Assembly (NCBI RefSeq): GCF_002775205.1
Contig: NC_036462.1
Span: 30,235,084-30,299,083, forward strand
DNA length: 64,000 nucleotides
Source of the DNA: Xiphophorus maculatus
Lineage: Eukaryota > Chordata > Actinopteri > Cyprinodontiformes > Poeciliidae
Direction of reading: 5' to 3'
In this document: one piece after another, positions 33,142 to 46,337 of the stretch
How positions within the stretch are numbered: the stretch's first letter is position 1
Layout: each line of letters begins with the position of its first letter
Translations under genes and position numbers: made by a program
The notes under the pieces: model-generated
Database searches by the model: none
The model's input: only the letters and a program-made list of their open reading frames with translations
Told to the model about the DNA's origin: nothing

Positions 33142-33226
33142 AGTATGTGATGTACATACTCCGATGTACGTCACACGGCGGAGGTCAAGGTTAAGGTGGA
33201 CGTTCACCGGACGCATCTGCACAAAG
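33142..33226 (+). promoter_or_regulatory. CpG-bearing segment ending in a strong splice donor
   Basis: Contains a CRE-like ACGTCACA (about 33166), then CpG-bearing sequence ending ACAAAG|GTAAGT at 33226. It could be a non-coding first exon on the + strand. No downstream acceptor can be tied to it from sequence alone. Confidence 0.25.
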
Positions 33227-36200
33227 GTAAGTAGCTTAAATGCCACGACTAATGGTGACGTACTTCCATTTAAATTTACAAAATTTCAGCCGCTTACGTT
33301 TTCTTGTGTTCGCTTAGTAGCCTGCTAGGCAGGAAACAGTGGTCACATTGAACTGTTTTGTGTCCGACGTTGAGCTGATAAGCTTGAGAGTCGGCGCAAA
33401 CAGTTTTAATGATGCGCAGCAGCTAGACCGCCACTTGGGCTGCTGCCCTGGTGCAGAAGAAACTGGGTGAGGTGCCCAACTAGTTTATTGAACTTGCTAG
33501 CATCCATTTGAATTGTGGGGAAATGACAGCATTTGTCACTAGAATTGAATGCAATAGTTACGCTGGACTATGAAATCTCAACCGTCCGCAGACAATGCGT
33601 GCATAGTCAGTGCGGTTCACAGAGTACGCACAGTAGACCTGAGTGTGTAGGAACCTTAAGAGTTTTCTACTGAATTTGGTATCTGTTTTCATGTGGCCTG
33701 CTATCTGTTTTGAAGAGGCATGTGAACTCTGACAGCCCACAATGACCAGAGTCTTTGTGGGCTCTTCTGGACCACTCCCCTTACATCCATGGTTCAGTGT
33801 GTAATAATTAATTTTTCATCACCGTTTGAGAATTTCTGGCTAATTTCCAATCTCAAATTTAGCAGTACTGAATCTGATATTAGCCAATTTCGAGGAATGC
33901 TTGTTGCAGGGTGTTAACAACTCAACACCTGACTAATGCACATATTTTCTGAATAACGTTTCCCCGCAAAGCTTTTCTTCACATTGAACTTCTCGCCTGC
34001 ACGGCTAGAGAACGTTATTAGCTCCTTTTTGTTACCTTGCAGCATCAGGTATGAGTGTGTTAAAAGGATTATGAAAGGGCCATGTGAGTCCTTTTATTCT
34101 TCAGTCACCATAGTTTCAGACTGACAATGGCTGAAAGCCTCAAGGTTATGAATGAGCTTCTGATAGGATAAATGGTGCAACACAAGCTGGAATGCAGGAG
34201 AAAAGTGATTGTGTCAAAATAGTGGAAGAAGAACTGGGGGAAAAAAGATTTTACTGTAATTTCTTCTGTTTGTTTTGAGCTGTTATAGTCAATCAGATGG
34301 GATCGGTTTTGTTCAACACTTAATACTCAAATAAATATACAATATTTCCTTTAGGGCTCTCTCTTAACACTGATTCCGGCTCCCTGAAGGAGCTAAAGCT
34401 TATGCCTGCCGCCTGCCCATAAGCAAAAAGGGCCTTGATGAGACTTTGGACTCAGTTCAAGGAGTCGGACAGATGCTCCTTCAGGCCAGATGAAGTGGAA
34501 AAGCGGTGACAGCTGGATACGGACCAGGTGAGCTGCCTTTGATATCAGCACAGTCACTGGGCTGCAGGTACAATTTGCAGACAGCATCAGGCTGAAGGTA
34601 GAGGAGTCTTTATCTCTGTCTGATCCCCTGCCAGGGCAACTCTCCCACAGCCCAATATGACACAAGGTGATTGAATATTCATTACAGTTTCATGCCTGGG
34701 CAGCAGTGCTGAATATAGTGAAGAGGCCTCAGCATCAAGAGTCGGCCACTGATGTCCCTAGATAATCCCACTTGCTTGTATTTGGATTCTGTTCTCTTCC
34801 TTTGGCTTTTTCTCCTTCTGTGTTGCATTCTATAGCCTTATGTTTTACCTCAGAAGAAATGTACTTTATCCTTGCTCATAGAATAAAAGTAGTAGCTGTA
34901 CCTGTGGCTTTATGCTACATTGTAACCCACAAGCATTGGAATTTAGCTAATGAGAAGCAGCTGAAAAACAAGCCTTTCAGAGTGCAGCAGATATTTGAAT
35001 ATTTCATAGAAATCTTTCACATGCAGATTCCAGAACCTCACGTGGCACAGATGTTCCCTAGAGCTTGCATTTTTGAAAAGAAACACCAAAATCCATAACT
35101 TCTGAATAATTCAAGATGGCCACCATGATCATCAAGGAAAACTTATTTTTACACAAGATTTTCCAACATTTATCACAAAGGAACACTTTTGGTGTCAAAT
35201 CATAGTCTATATATTTTCTTGATATTGTTAACCTTTTTCTGCTGGACATTTTTCAAAAAAATGGCCACCATAGTCGTAATGGAGAGCATATGTTTGTGCT
35301 AAAATCAGCAGTAGTTATTGTCAGTGGTGAACACATCTAACCACTAATTGGCTAGACAAGAATCTTAGCTGTGGTAATTCTAATCAGCTAAACATAAAAT
35401 AAATTAGCAGAGGCTAAGGCTAAACCACAAAACACATTAAAAAAATGAGCAGAAGCTAACACTGAACACAAAAAAAATTACGGGAAGCTAACACTAAACC
35501 GCTAAACAGGTAAAAGAAAATTGTGGAAGGTAACGCTAACCATGAAAACGACTAACTCTGTGTCACTTATCTTAATCTCCTTCCACTTGACGACAGATAT
35601 ACGCGTACGGCAAAGTGTGCAAGTCTACATATTGTTGCTTTAAAGTTACATGAATAGGATAACTACAGTCAAAAACATATGATACAACATAAAGTTAATC
35701 AAAGTTCTGAAAATGGATAACATGTTATGGCAATAATTGGTCAAAAAAGCCCCTAAATGGGGGGCATCTTCAAAAATGGTAATCATTCTGAAATTTAAGT
35801 TGCAAAAAAATTGAAACCTGCTCAGCTTTCAATACAACAAGCAGCAAACAACAGTATACTCTATATTTGTGGAGCTTGATTTCTCTTCCTCTGACACATT
35901 TCCACCCTGTTTTCTGAGGAGGTTAGACTGACACACTTTCTGCATTGTGTGTCCCATTTGTTACAGTTCTGGCTGTGTTGTGTTGTCAGTGAGACAGTTC
36001 CAAGGCAAACGTTCCCCGGCGTAATTCCTTTGCCATGTTTTGTGTGAAGGATTGCCTTTTCAGCCACCTCGACGTGTTATGGTGTAATTAAAGAAGTGTT
36101 TGAACATGATCTGATGAAGGAAGGTGTTTGGGTACACAGAATAGGCGGAGATGAGGCATGGCAATCGTAGCTGAAGAAAGGGTTGCATTCTTGGACAAAG

Positions 36201-38500
36201 ACTGTCCTTCACACTCACCACCCTGCCAAGTTAAAAAAAAAAAAAGAGTTAAATCTTAAAGCTTGATTAGAGGGTGCAGAGTACACACGCCTTAATGCAG
36301 AAATTCCTTCCATAAAGCAGGATGATGAAGCAACGCAGGAATGCTATTGTTTTTTAATGCTCTTAATGCTGTTTGACTCTTAAATCAAGACTAGTTGCTA
36401 TTTCTGGCTGAGATTGATCCTGTGTCATAGAGCCAGGCTACAGTCCTCTCTGAAGGTGACACTTTATGGAGGCATGTGGTAAACAGTAACCTGGTATTTC
36501 CAAGCAACCCAAGAAAAAAAAAAAAAACATTCAAAGGTATTATATCTAACAGAGACGTAATAGCTTTTCACCCCTCCTACAGCATTTACACAACTGCCAC
36601 TGAAATATTGCAGCACTGACAAGATAGTGCCACTTAATCTCATGCAACAGGATGCAAAGTGTCTGCCTGCCTGATGAAGACTCTCTGCATACATATTAAA
36701 TCTACTTTCTCCTAAAGTCAGTGAATTATTATTTGACAACTTGGCTCATAAAGCGTTGAAATTTCATTCCATTGTTGGTAAACATGAAAAAAATAATTTT
36801 AAAGCCCCCAAAAAGTTAGATGTGTCCTACACTTGAAAGGCAACATACCTCATCCTGACAAACACTGTATTCCACACTCCTGATCCTAATACCCACAAAC
36901 TATTCAGCCTGGGAGGAGATTAAAAGGGGAAAGACGTGCTTCAGAAATGTGACAGGACTTGACTTTCCATAGAATCTCCTTCAAACCCTCATGCTTTGAC
37001 AGAAATAGTACACATTTTTCAATACACTAGCATACATAGGACACAACGTGACAACATCTTTAACGTTTTGAAATGCTTTTGTGCTGTTGAAGAGTGTTTG
37101 CTTGGCGCAACTAACAAAAGAATCTCTGTAACCACTAAGGCCTGATGCCATTTAATTTTTGGTCCCCAACTGAACCAAGTCTACCAGACTATCAGGTGTG
37201 AAAATACTCTTAGAAGTAGCTGTCATTAAAAGGTCTTGCAACAGCGCTTGTTGTTCTGTGAAGGATGTAGTCTAATGGTTTGTATCGGACTAAACATATA
37301 ACTTAGAAGATTTTTAGATTAAATTGCTATGGTTCTACCACTAGATTGGTCACTGGTTGAGTCTGATTGGACAGGACTAAAAAGAAGGGGTACAAATGAA
37401 TTGGGTTGCTGATAATGTTCCACTTATACTCAGGACAACACTGAATAAACGCCGGAGGGAAATTTATATTTGTTCTTGTGCTGTGGGTTCTACTTTCTTA
37501 AGCTTGACACAGTGACCGGTACCTTGGAGAAAGAAAACAGAGATGAGATGAAGAAGACGGAGCGACAAGAGTTGCTCATAAAATACGAGCTATAAAAATT
37601 AATTTCGGTGAAAATGTTTGCACACTATAATGACAAGTGCAACATTGTTCTTCCCTCAAAGCAGGCTGCCTTTTGTACCTGAAATATCGTCACCAGTTGC
37701 ATGCACGCATCTTTTCAAAATCAAAGTTTGAGCTCTCGTTCCCCCTCCCCTCCTCTTGGCACTTGCATTGTCAGCGCTGACATGTGGAATGTGATATGTG
37801 ACATTTGCAGTCTTCCATGGCGAATTGTTTTCTCATTACGGTATGAAGGTTGTCTGGAGCTGCCCGGTTGTCAGCCACCGGGGTGGTCCCTTTGGCTATA
37901 AAAGAAGTTGTGTGGCAGCCATTGTCAACAACCTTCTTCACCCTTTATATTCAGAGACATGGCACCTCTACCTCTCAACAGGGCGGCACTTCACACACTC
38001 CCACTAACACCAATGCACGGCTTCTCCAATGGGTCTGCGGTCATCTTTGTTTGTTGCCACCGCTGCCTCTCAAGAGCAATAGCTTCCATTGCATTCCTGC
38101 CAGAGTTGGTCATTAGGGTGCTTCCACTTTGGCGGGCGAACACGGGAGAGCTTTCTGTCTCCGGCCTGATGGATGGCCTGTCTGACTTTATCTGAGCAGG
38201 ACGGACTGGGGCCAAGAGATTGTCACTGCTGACTGCTTTATCAGGGCCTGACTTATAGAGCTGTCATCCTCTTAGAGTAAGGTTCCCAGGCACTTCGTCC
38301 AGCCATTCCCCCCTCCTGTCCATCATGCTTCCTCCTCGAGACCTTTCCCTGCATGATTGCCTGCTGGACTCTGCTGATGCCGGCCTTCCCCTTAGCCCCC
38401 GGGGACACGTTAACAAAACTGTCCGCTGTGTTTAACAGTCCCATTGTAAGAGCCTCTTTTCCAGAGATAGTCCAGACTTATTGCTCATTGACTTGTCTTA
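33227..38500. other. Gene-free region
   Basis: No gene found. It includes a degenerate minisatellite (35400-35545), two related segments with 'ATGGCCACCAT' (35116 and 35261), and two GC-richer, complex patches (34380-34760 and about 37740-38450). The latter is open in several frames, as expected for GC-rich non-coding DNA, and has a TATAAAAG string at 37898 but no supported exon. These patches are candidates for conserved regulatory DNA. Confidence 0.45.
35400..35545. repeat. Degenerate minisatellite
   Basis: About three to four diverged units of 35-45 bases, each with an 'AGAAGCTAACACTAAACC' like core followed by an A-rich stretch. Confidence 0.6.
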
Positions 38501-39013
38501 CACGGTGCCTTCCAAAACGGTAATAGCTCTTGAACTTTCTAAAAAATAAACCAGTTTAAATCCAGCTATTCTGTGAAGACCTTAGAGCTTGGAAAACATT
38601 GGTGAAGAAACTGCATCACACAGACCAGGTGACACCTCAGACAGGTCAGAGATCAAGCTGGGAATAGCTCACCGAGTTGCATGTAATCATCATGTGAAAG
38701 ACGGAAAGAGTGTGATACAGTAAACCGAGCCTGGCCATTGTTTTCCTATTCAATTTTTTTATTGCGACCAACTCTCATTTCCCTTCAGTGCTCCATCTGG
38801 GATCTCTCCCATTGAGCTTGATTTCTCTGGTTGAAGGAGACCTATAGAGCTGTCACATATGAGGATGATGTCAATGTTAGGATTGTAGTCTGCCTATGTA
38901 GGGGTTGTAGTATAGCAATGGCAGACTACAATAAAATACATTCCAATTCATGGTAGGTACATGACAACATAAGAAAGAGATCAAAGGATTTGAATACTTT
39001 TGCAAGGCACTGT
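38501..39013. mobile_element. Tc1-like non-autonomous element
   Basis: Ends are inverted: left ACACGGTGCCTTCCAAAAC, right (complemented) ACACAGTGCCTTGCAAAAG, continuing with a TATTCAAA-like and TTTGA-like stretch. This 'CAGTGCCTTGCAAAAGTATT' terminus is a familiar teleost Tc1-type end. The interior of about 0.5 kb has no transposase. Confidence 0.65.
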
Positions 39014-39533
39014 GTGAAACAACACAAGGAGCAACATCTAATCTTTACATTCTACATGTGAAGATCTGGATATCTGGTACAAGAGTGACTTGGTAAGGCA
39101 CTGTCACTTCAACAGATGCAGTCTTACATTTGAAAAGAACAAGAAATTATAAATGGTATTTTTTCATAATCCAAACCTTGCAGAAAAGCCAATTGCACTG
39201 CAGTTTCTCAGACGTTTTCTCACGCGCTACGTCCATGTTTGAGCTTGCCATGAAACAACAAGAGTCCTTCCTTCCTTACTTTCACCTCAAAGACCCATTG
39301 GAGAGGTTGGGGGAACGCCAAGGAAAGTCTGTGGGCCTCTTTCACATTCTGGTGTGTTCTTTCAAACAGGGCAGCCTTTGCTTAGCTGTGCGCCAAGAGC
39401 CTGTTAAAAAGTACAAACACTCAACAAGTGTTTAGTTTTCTTATTAAAGATGTAGCCAAACTTGTATAGGCTTGATGTGGTGTGTGAGTCATACTGCTGC
39501 TATTGATTTGTTTCTATAGGATCAAGTCGGACG
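39014..39533. other. Gene-free stretch between two Tc1-like elements
   Basis: Nothing recognised. One + frame (39130-39435) is open but lacks splice borders or family resemblance. Confidence 0.5.
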
Positions 39534-40730
39534 TGTTGTTTAAGTCAGATATTTACAGACATTCTGCAAAGAGACGGACATTAAATTTGACTAAATCTTT
39601 CATGTTTTAGGTCAGTTGGGTTTGCAAAAATGAATTCTTTTAACCACGTCCAGAATAATGACAAGTAAAAGCTTTTATTTTTTTTGTTTTGGTTTTTGCT
39701 TTCTTCAATTTCAGAATTTTACATACGTGTTAGTGTTTGGTACAAATAACTTTTAAACATTATGACTTGGGTCAGATGTTTTGATTTGCTTCTCATAAAG
39801 AAATTTTGGCCCATTGCTCCAGACAGAACTGATGAAACCGAATCAGATCCGAATGTTGCCCGATTCTTGGGCACATTCCCAGCTCTTCCCAAACATTTTC
39901 TATAAGATTGAAATTGGGACTTTGACCCCGCCCCCCCAAAAGCTCGACTTTGTTGTCCTTAAAGCACTTTGTGATTGATTTGGCACCGACAGTCATTGTC
40001 CATTTGGAAGATTCAGTTGCAAACAAAACCACAGACTCCTGGCCAATGTCTTAAGATGTTGCTTCAACATTCTCTCTTAAAGTTCTGTCCTCACGATGCC
40101 ATCTGTTTTATGAAGTGTACCAATCTCACAACAGCATCACAGCTCCACCTCCTGTACCGCGCGGCTAGAATTTCTGTTCTGAAAGTTTCCACTTTGCTCC
40201 TCCAAATGCATCAATGGGCATTATGGCCAAACCCCTCTATTTTAATTTCATCAAACCACAGGAAATCTCGGCAAACATTAAGGTCGTTGTCCCTGAGTGT
40301 ATTTTCAAATCTGTAATTTGACTTATGTATCTTCTGGAATAATGGCTACTTCCTCACTGAGTGGCCTTTCAGTTCATGTCGGTACAGTACTTGACTCCCT
40401 TGATAATTGTTTTTCCCAGTTTCAGCCAACATCTCTACAAGCTCTTTTGCTTTTTCGTGGGTTTGATCCACACATTTCACACCAACAGGCATCAGATCTG
40501 GCACACAGAATCTGTTTGCTAAGTTGTGTTATGGTTCCATATTCCCATGACATATTATTATTTGAACAGATGAATGTGACGCCCAAGAATGAAGCCACAA
40601 TTTCCTTCTTATTATTTTGCCTAACTTAGAAGGAAGTAGTGTTTATTTAGCATACCAGCCATTTTAGCTTTCCCAGATTAACTAAATGTATTGGATGTAG
40701 CCTTTGTTTGTAAACGTCCGAATTTAGAAA
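39534..40730 (-). mobile_element. Decayed Sleeping-Beauty-type Tc1 transposon (about 1.2 kb)
   Basis: Left end TTTAAGTCAGATATTTACAG and right end (complemented) TAAATTCGGACGTTTACAA correspond to the 'GAAGTCGGAAGTTTACATAC' termini of salmonid/SB-type elements. The interior follows the SB layout in order, with the transposase on the - strand. Many substitutions and small gaps make it inactive. Exact ends are within a few bases. Confidence 0.85.
39790..40630 (-). pseudogene. Tc1 transposase pseudogene
   Basis: Minus-strand remains of a Sleeping-Beauty-type DD34E transposase. The C-terminal part is clearest near 40032-39793, where a degenerate SPNFNLIENVWEEL and a FCLEQWAKI end match the family's closing motifs. 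Several frameshifts and stops interrupt the N-terminal two thirds, and the catalytic region is not continuous. Not functional. Confidence 0.8.
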
Positions 40731-43457
40731 GAAAAAAAAAATCTTTCTTGTTGTTCTGGAATTTGGAAAATACAATCTTTATAATCTGAACAGAATTAAA
40801 GTAGGAAATGTTTTGTCATTCTATTGTTATTGTATGCAAATATCTGGCTTACTTAGTCTGTGTGGTGGTTGTTTTGTTGTGATGAGTTTTCTCTAAGAGA
40901 AGAAACATAGCTATATTTGATGATCAAAACTAGAATATTAATCAAAGTCACACAAATGAACCACAGATTTCCAGATGTTGGACATGAGGAACATAAAAAG
41001 TCCTTTTACTTTACTTCATGTTCCTGGCACGGACGTGATAAGTTCTACATGTGCTTGCTATAACCTACATTACATTTATATTGTGAAGACCTTTGACATG
41101 TAATAAATGTAATATGCTATGCGATATGTAAACTTCCACCGTTAAGCTCTTTGTTTTTGTTCGTACCGCTGTGGCTGAAACAGGAATAAAGTAGACAAGT
41201 GATGATAGTCATTACATAAACACTTACAGTCATATGTTACATCTGCAAAAACAGACAGATATCTTCCATAGTACTGTGGAGACTGTCACGTTGACCTGTG
41301 TGATGTTGTGTCATCCTCTTACCCTGACAGTTCATCCAACGCGTTCCCTCTCCTGCATTCTGCTTTATGTTATGTGCAGAAACATCCACAAAACTAGAAA
41401 CATATGATTGAAGGAATTCATAATTCAAAACAGCTTAAATATGCTGCTTGGTAATATGTAGTTATTTCTGAAAAGCCACTCAGAGAAAAGCTTAAACATT
41501 TTAGTTTTTCTTCTTTTGTTTTCTGTTCTTACTTTGTGTTTTCCTCAGTTTTATTGGGCTGTCATGCAGACATATAGTCAAACTATATTTTTATTTAATC
41601 AGGGAGTTAAACCACAGGGACATCACAACTAATTGAATATCTGCATGCTGTGAATAGTGCAGAGACATATTTTTTCTTACTAAAACTCATTTTTGCTTTT
41701 AAATATACACACTTGAGCTAATCCGCTAATAGCATAAGCAAAATGTTTTGATAGTGCTTTAGCATTTTTGCTAACTTTGAAAACGTTTAGCCGCTTAGCT
41801 TCCCCTGAACTTTTGTTTCCAGATAAATTCTAAACACTTATTTACGTGGATGCTTTGTAAACTCTCAGGATGGTAAAGTTTGAAAAACTACGGCCTGTAG
41901 GGCACATGTCGTTCCATTGAGACATGATGGATATTGACATAGTGGAATTTAGCACATTAGCTTCAGCTAAATACCATATTGGTATATTAGCATTAGCAGA
42001 ACTAATGTTTATAATTATTAGTGTTTTTGAGTTGGTGGAAGTGACTTTTTAGCTAACTGAGAGCTAGCTAAAGGATCAGTTCTGCACCAAATCACTTCAC
42101 GTATCCAGACGTATCCAATGCTGCCAAATCTGGCATCTGATTGATATGTTGTTGTAGTTATTGCAGTACAGTCACGTGACCTTTTCAACACACTCGGTCT
42201 CCTCTCATTCCCACCAGTCCCTCGAAGTGCCTGATTTGTCATAGTGTGTATTTACGAACAAAGATGAAAAAGCGTTTCTCACCGTTTCCGCTCTTGTTTC
42301 ATAGCTAAACCATGACCTGTTAAGCTTGATATACAGGGCTAAAATATTTTTTTTGTTTTTTTTTTTACTATGACCAATCATCACTAACAGGGCTTTTGTA
42401 ATAAATCTCCTGAGAATGGGGAGCAGAATGGAGCCAATGTGTCAATGAGAGTCATTCCAGTTGAGCTTGAGTTTTTCCTGTCGCCCCTCTCTTAAACCCT
42501 GCTCTCTGTCTAACCTGAATCATATCCCTTTAATACTGTGTAATCGCTGAAGGAGGTGGGGAGAGGGGTGGATTTATGTCCTCTCCTCCTGAGTAGGGGG
42601 CCAGGGATACTTGGGTAGAGTGAGGAAAAGCTCCTGGAAGAAGGAATGGTCATTTTGTGTCAGAAAATAAAATGTGGGATGTATATTTCTCCCCAAAGTT
42701 TTTATAGACTACTCAGGAGCTTTATATTACCAAAGATGGAATGGAAAAAGAAAAGCAGAAAATGTGCCTTGCCAAAGAACACTCTTTTAATTCTAAAATT
42801 GAACGTTTTGGGAGTTAGCCTGGTAAATATTTGAAAGCGTGGCCAACACAGACTGGATGGCTTCGTTCACTTCTTCCGCTGCTGTTGCTAAAACTACGGG
42901 CAGACTACAAATCTAAAACAGTGCAGATCATCATCATCGTTCATAACTTCTCCTTCTGTTTGCTGGTGGGCCATTTGAAATCCAATAAGATTGCTAAATA
43001 CTCCCTCAAAAAACTCAACCTTAGGGTTTCTAAACATTTTTATATGCCAAAATTCAATATATTATTATTCATACATATATAGGATAGGAAAACTAGCATG
43101 GAAGAAAACTGACTGGCTTATAACTGGGAATGTCTACAGTGAAACATAAATAAGGTGCGACTAATCTAATTGAATACATTGCAGCTGAGTTAAGAACAGA
43201 GGGGTAGAAGTAACTAAATAACACAAAAGTGAAAGCTACAAGGTAAATAAGAACTAAGAATTTCAAAACAGGATACAGGGAACAATGTATTCACTCTATA
43301 ATTGAGAAAAATAATGACATAAAATGATGTAAATGCTGAACCAAATATGGTGAAGAACAACAGTAAATGAGCTGGTGTTAGCCTTATAAACAGAAAAAAA
43401 AGCTGACTCATCAAAAAGTGAAGACGGTCTGATTCCTTTGGGACAATTTAAATATCT
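40731..43457. other. Gene-free region
   Basis: No gene found. AT-rich sequence with scattered 'TAGCATTAGC' type strings (41710-42010) common in fish spacer DNA, and a G-rich patch near 42540-42620. Confidence 0.5.
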
Positions 43458-43930
43458 TTTAAAGGGAAAGCGTTATGTAAAATCAACTTTCTTGAGCGTT
43501 ACGTCATGTTATATTATTCCCTCATCTAAACCATAACCGGAGTGTCGCCTTCCATGCGTGTTTGAGAAATCCTTTAATCTCCCGTGGCAACCATTCAGCT
43601 GTGCGAGAACGCCTGGGTGAACCCAGCACTGCCTTCGAGGACGAAGCTCCTCCTAGGAACTGAAGTTTCCAAGCTTCCGAGCTTCTGTCTTGCAGAACAG
43701 CCCGTCCCCTTTATCGCCTCCACTTCGCTCCTTCAGACTAGCCAGCCACAATTAGCAAACACCTGCTGGAACTGCACATCAGCAGAGCTCATTGTAGGAG
43801 CTACTTCTCAGTGCAACACTGGTAAAAACGTTGTTAAAGGGTTAATAGAGGAGCCATGTTGTGATGACTTCCTTACGGCGGAGTTTCAGAAAGAGTAATA
43901 GTTGGAGACCCAATTTCAAGGTTTTAAATG
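43458..43930 (-). repeat. Dispersed repeat family A, copy 2
   Basis: Reverse orientation relative to 54508-55101. Shared landmarks in order: TTAAAGGGAAAGCGTTATGT at the start, CTCCCGTGGCAACCATTCA, GAACGCCTGGGTGAACC, CAATTAGCAAACACCTG, and GTTAATAGAGGAGCCATG near the end. Confidence 0.75.
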
Positions 43931-44289
43931 ATCTTTTAAGTCATATTTGGTATATATAACATTTTGATAACAAAGGAAGGCAACAGTTATGATTTGATTA
44001 TGCTAAAAAAAATGGCAGTATGTGCCTAGAAAATATCTAACTAAGCGAAATCGTCTTATGAAACTTGCTGTTGTTTTTAGCTCATTTTATCAGCTATTTA
44101 TTTTCAGTTACTTAATTTGTTGTTTTCTTGCTGTGTTTCTAATTTTGTTTTTGTTAGGTCAAAACAAGTCTTGGCTCTTAATGAGACAAACTGTTATTGA
44201 TAAAGGTAAAAAAAAAAATACATTCATGACCATTTGACATTTGTGTCAAAATTGTGTTGAGAAGTCGTAATCAGCACTGAAAGGCATAA
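43931..44289. other. Gene-free AT-rich stretch
   Basis: Nothing recognised apart from short A and T runs. Confidence 0.5.
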
Positions 44290-44640
44290 ACCGTCCAGAG
44301 TCCCATGAAACCACTTTCTCCGGAGAGCGTTTCATTTCCTCCGGAGGCGTTCGCGTTAAGCCGTCCCGTCCGCCGCGAACAGTTCCACCGACGCCGATGA
44401 GACGTTTCGTCGTCCCGTTCTTTGATCAAGCCAGCCTCGGCTTTCTCACAGGATCAAATGAAGCACTTAAACTAATCCGGAGCGGTCGGCTGAGCTTATG
44501 GCCAGGAGAATGTTTTGTGTAATGTCAGCTGACAGCGCGCATACATCACCGGCGAGCACATTGCTGGACCCGTAACATTAACCGGGACGTTGTATGTATC
44601 GGCTCTCTACGGTGTTCCCCTGTGAAATCCAAACCTGCAG
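44290..44640. promoter_or_regulatory. CpG-rich island in gene-free DNA
   Basis: Dense CpGs (about 17 in 44330-44425) in otherwise AT-rich spacer, flanked on the right by complex homeobox-type AT motifs (TTAATTAACTG, GGATAATTCATGAGC, 44703-44730). No exon could be assigned. Could be an orphan CpG island, a promoter of an unannotated transcript or an enhancer. Confidence 0.4.
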
Positions 44641-45003
44641 CTCTTAGGTTTCTCTCCACGAAGGGGATGGATAGAAGGACTGTCCTGCTGAGCCAGGAAA
44701 CTTAATTAACTGTGGATAATTCATGAGCTCGTAATGTCTGTAATGGAATAACAGCTAAACCATCACAAGAGGCAGTAATTAGTCACTGAACTTTATTCGT
44801 TTTACCTCATTGTAGGGTTTTAAATTACTCCAGGTGGTTTAAGTTATGATTTTTGCCTCATTTAGTCCTGCTTCTTGCTGGAAATTGTAAATTAATATGA
44901 TGATCTTTATTAATTTCTCTGTTATCTTTGTAACGTATAAAACCAACTGAACTATTCCAGTGGATATTTACCTTTTTATGATGACCTTATTAAACCAGGA
45001 AAT

Positions 45004-45075
45004 TTAAGGGGACAGTGTTATGTAAAATCCACATTGTTGGGCTTTACGTCATGTTAAGCTCATGTGCTATTTGTG
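45004..45075 (-). repeat. Dispersed repeat family A, copy 3 (end fragment)
   Basis: TTTAAGGGGACAGTGTTATG..AAAATCCAC..TTACGTCATGTTA matches the outer end of copy 2 (43458). Only about 70 bases remain. Confidence 0.6.
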
Positions 45076-46337
45076 CTTTAAAGGATGAAGCACAAATATT
45101 ACAAGAGTAAACTTGTAAATGAAATCAAATCATAATGTTACAAAAATAGTCGAAAGAATATGGTCAATATTTTGACAATAATGCCAAAATAATACAAGAA
45201 TAAAGTCATAATATTCCAACTTTATTCTGGTAATGTTACGACTTTCTTCTCGTAATTTATTCATATATATACTTACTTGCTTGTTGGAATGCCTGTTCAA
45301 AGTTAAGGAGGAAATGCAATAGAATGAAAGAAATCCTGGGCAGCCTTTACAGGTGAACATAACTTTATTTAACCAAAAATAACAGCTTGAACATTGAACT
45401 CAATTCCCATTATCTCACGATTTTCTGTAGTCTTAATCATTGCATTTATTTTCTAGAGAGAGAAGCTAGTATATGGTTCTGCCAGAAGGAGCCTTAGAAG
45501 CACATAGAAAAAAAATGAGTATTTTTAATTCCCTAAAGCAAACTCCAAAACTTCATGTAAGATTCCTCCGTCTCCGACTCCATCTTGCCTTTGCGGTTAC
45601 ACGTCTGACCACAGATCTGAGCCAAGCGCCAGAGGTGCGCTCTTCCAGGGGAAATGTCCCCACAGGCGTTTTATTCAGGCCTGCCTGGAGTCCTTTGTTG
45701 CCCTGGGGGAGCTGTAAACGTGTTTTCACCATGCGCACTTAGGGTTCAGTTATTAGGGAACGGCCTGGCCACAGAACGATCCACCTGTTCACCATCTGAT
45801 CCCTGATGACGGCTCCTGCTCTCCCCAAAGGCCGCTCTAACACGGCCGCCACAAACACACCAGAACAAGACAGGTAACAGCTTGTTGTTCCTATAAAAAC
45901 TGGTCTAACTTTACGTGGTGGAGGGCTGTAATATGTTAAAATGACTTATATTTTATTCCCACTGTAGTTTAGAAAATCTGATTTCACCACAATAAATTTC
46001 ATCGTTTTACCCACCACGGCCTCAGAAGGCACATATGTCATATTGTTTTAATGCAACATCTTGTAATACTGCGTAGATTTTGTTTTTATTGCAGAACATT
46101 TGTCGATGAGCAATCAGACCTGTTGAAAGTGGATTTGATGTGGGGGGGGGGGAAGTCACTCTTTTTCTGTGCTGGATATGATTCAGTTTCATTTAGTCTA
46201 CGTCGAATTTCAGAGAAATAATGTAATCAAGCGGAAAATCGGTCTAAGAGCACAAAAATACATTTGGTTTCAGTTTGTGCAATAAAAGAAAAATAACTGT
46301 TTGGGCTTACCTTGGTCCATCAAAATTCATTAACATT
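45076..46337. other. Gene-free region
   Basis: Contains an inverted AATAAAGTCATAATATTCC / AACTTTATT segment (45196-45260) of a type frequent in fish, and a GC-richer patch at 45560-45880 that is open in several frames but has no supported exon. A poly-G run lies at 46143-46152. Confidence 0.45.

Noticed and set aside
37898..37905. TATAAAAG as a core promoter
   Set aside because: No start exon or CpG/initiator context nearby; chance occurrence is likely.
39975..40629. Two long + strand frames in the 40-kb region
   Set aside because: They are antisense to the decayed Tc1 transposase.
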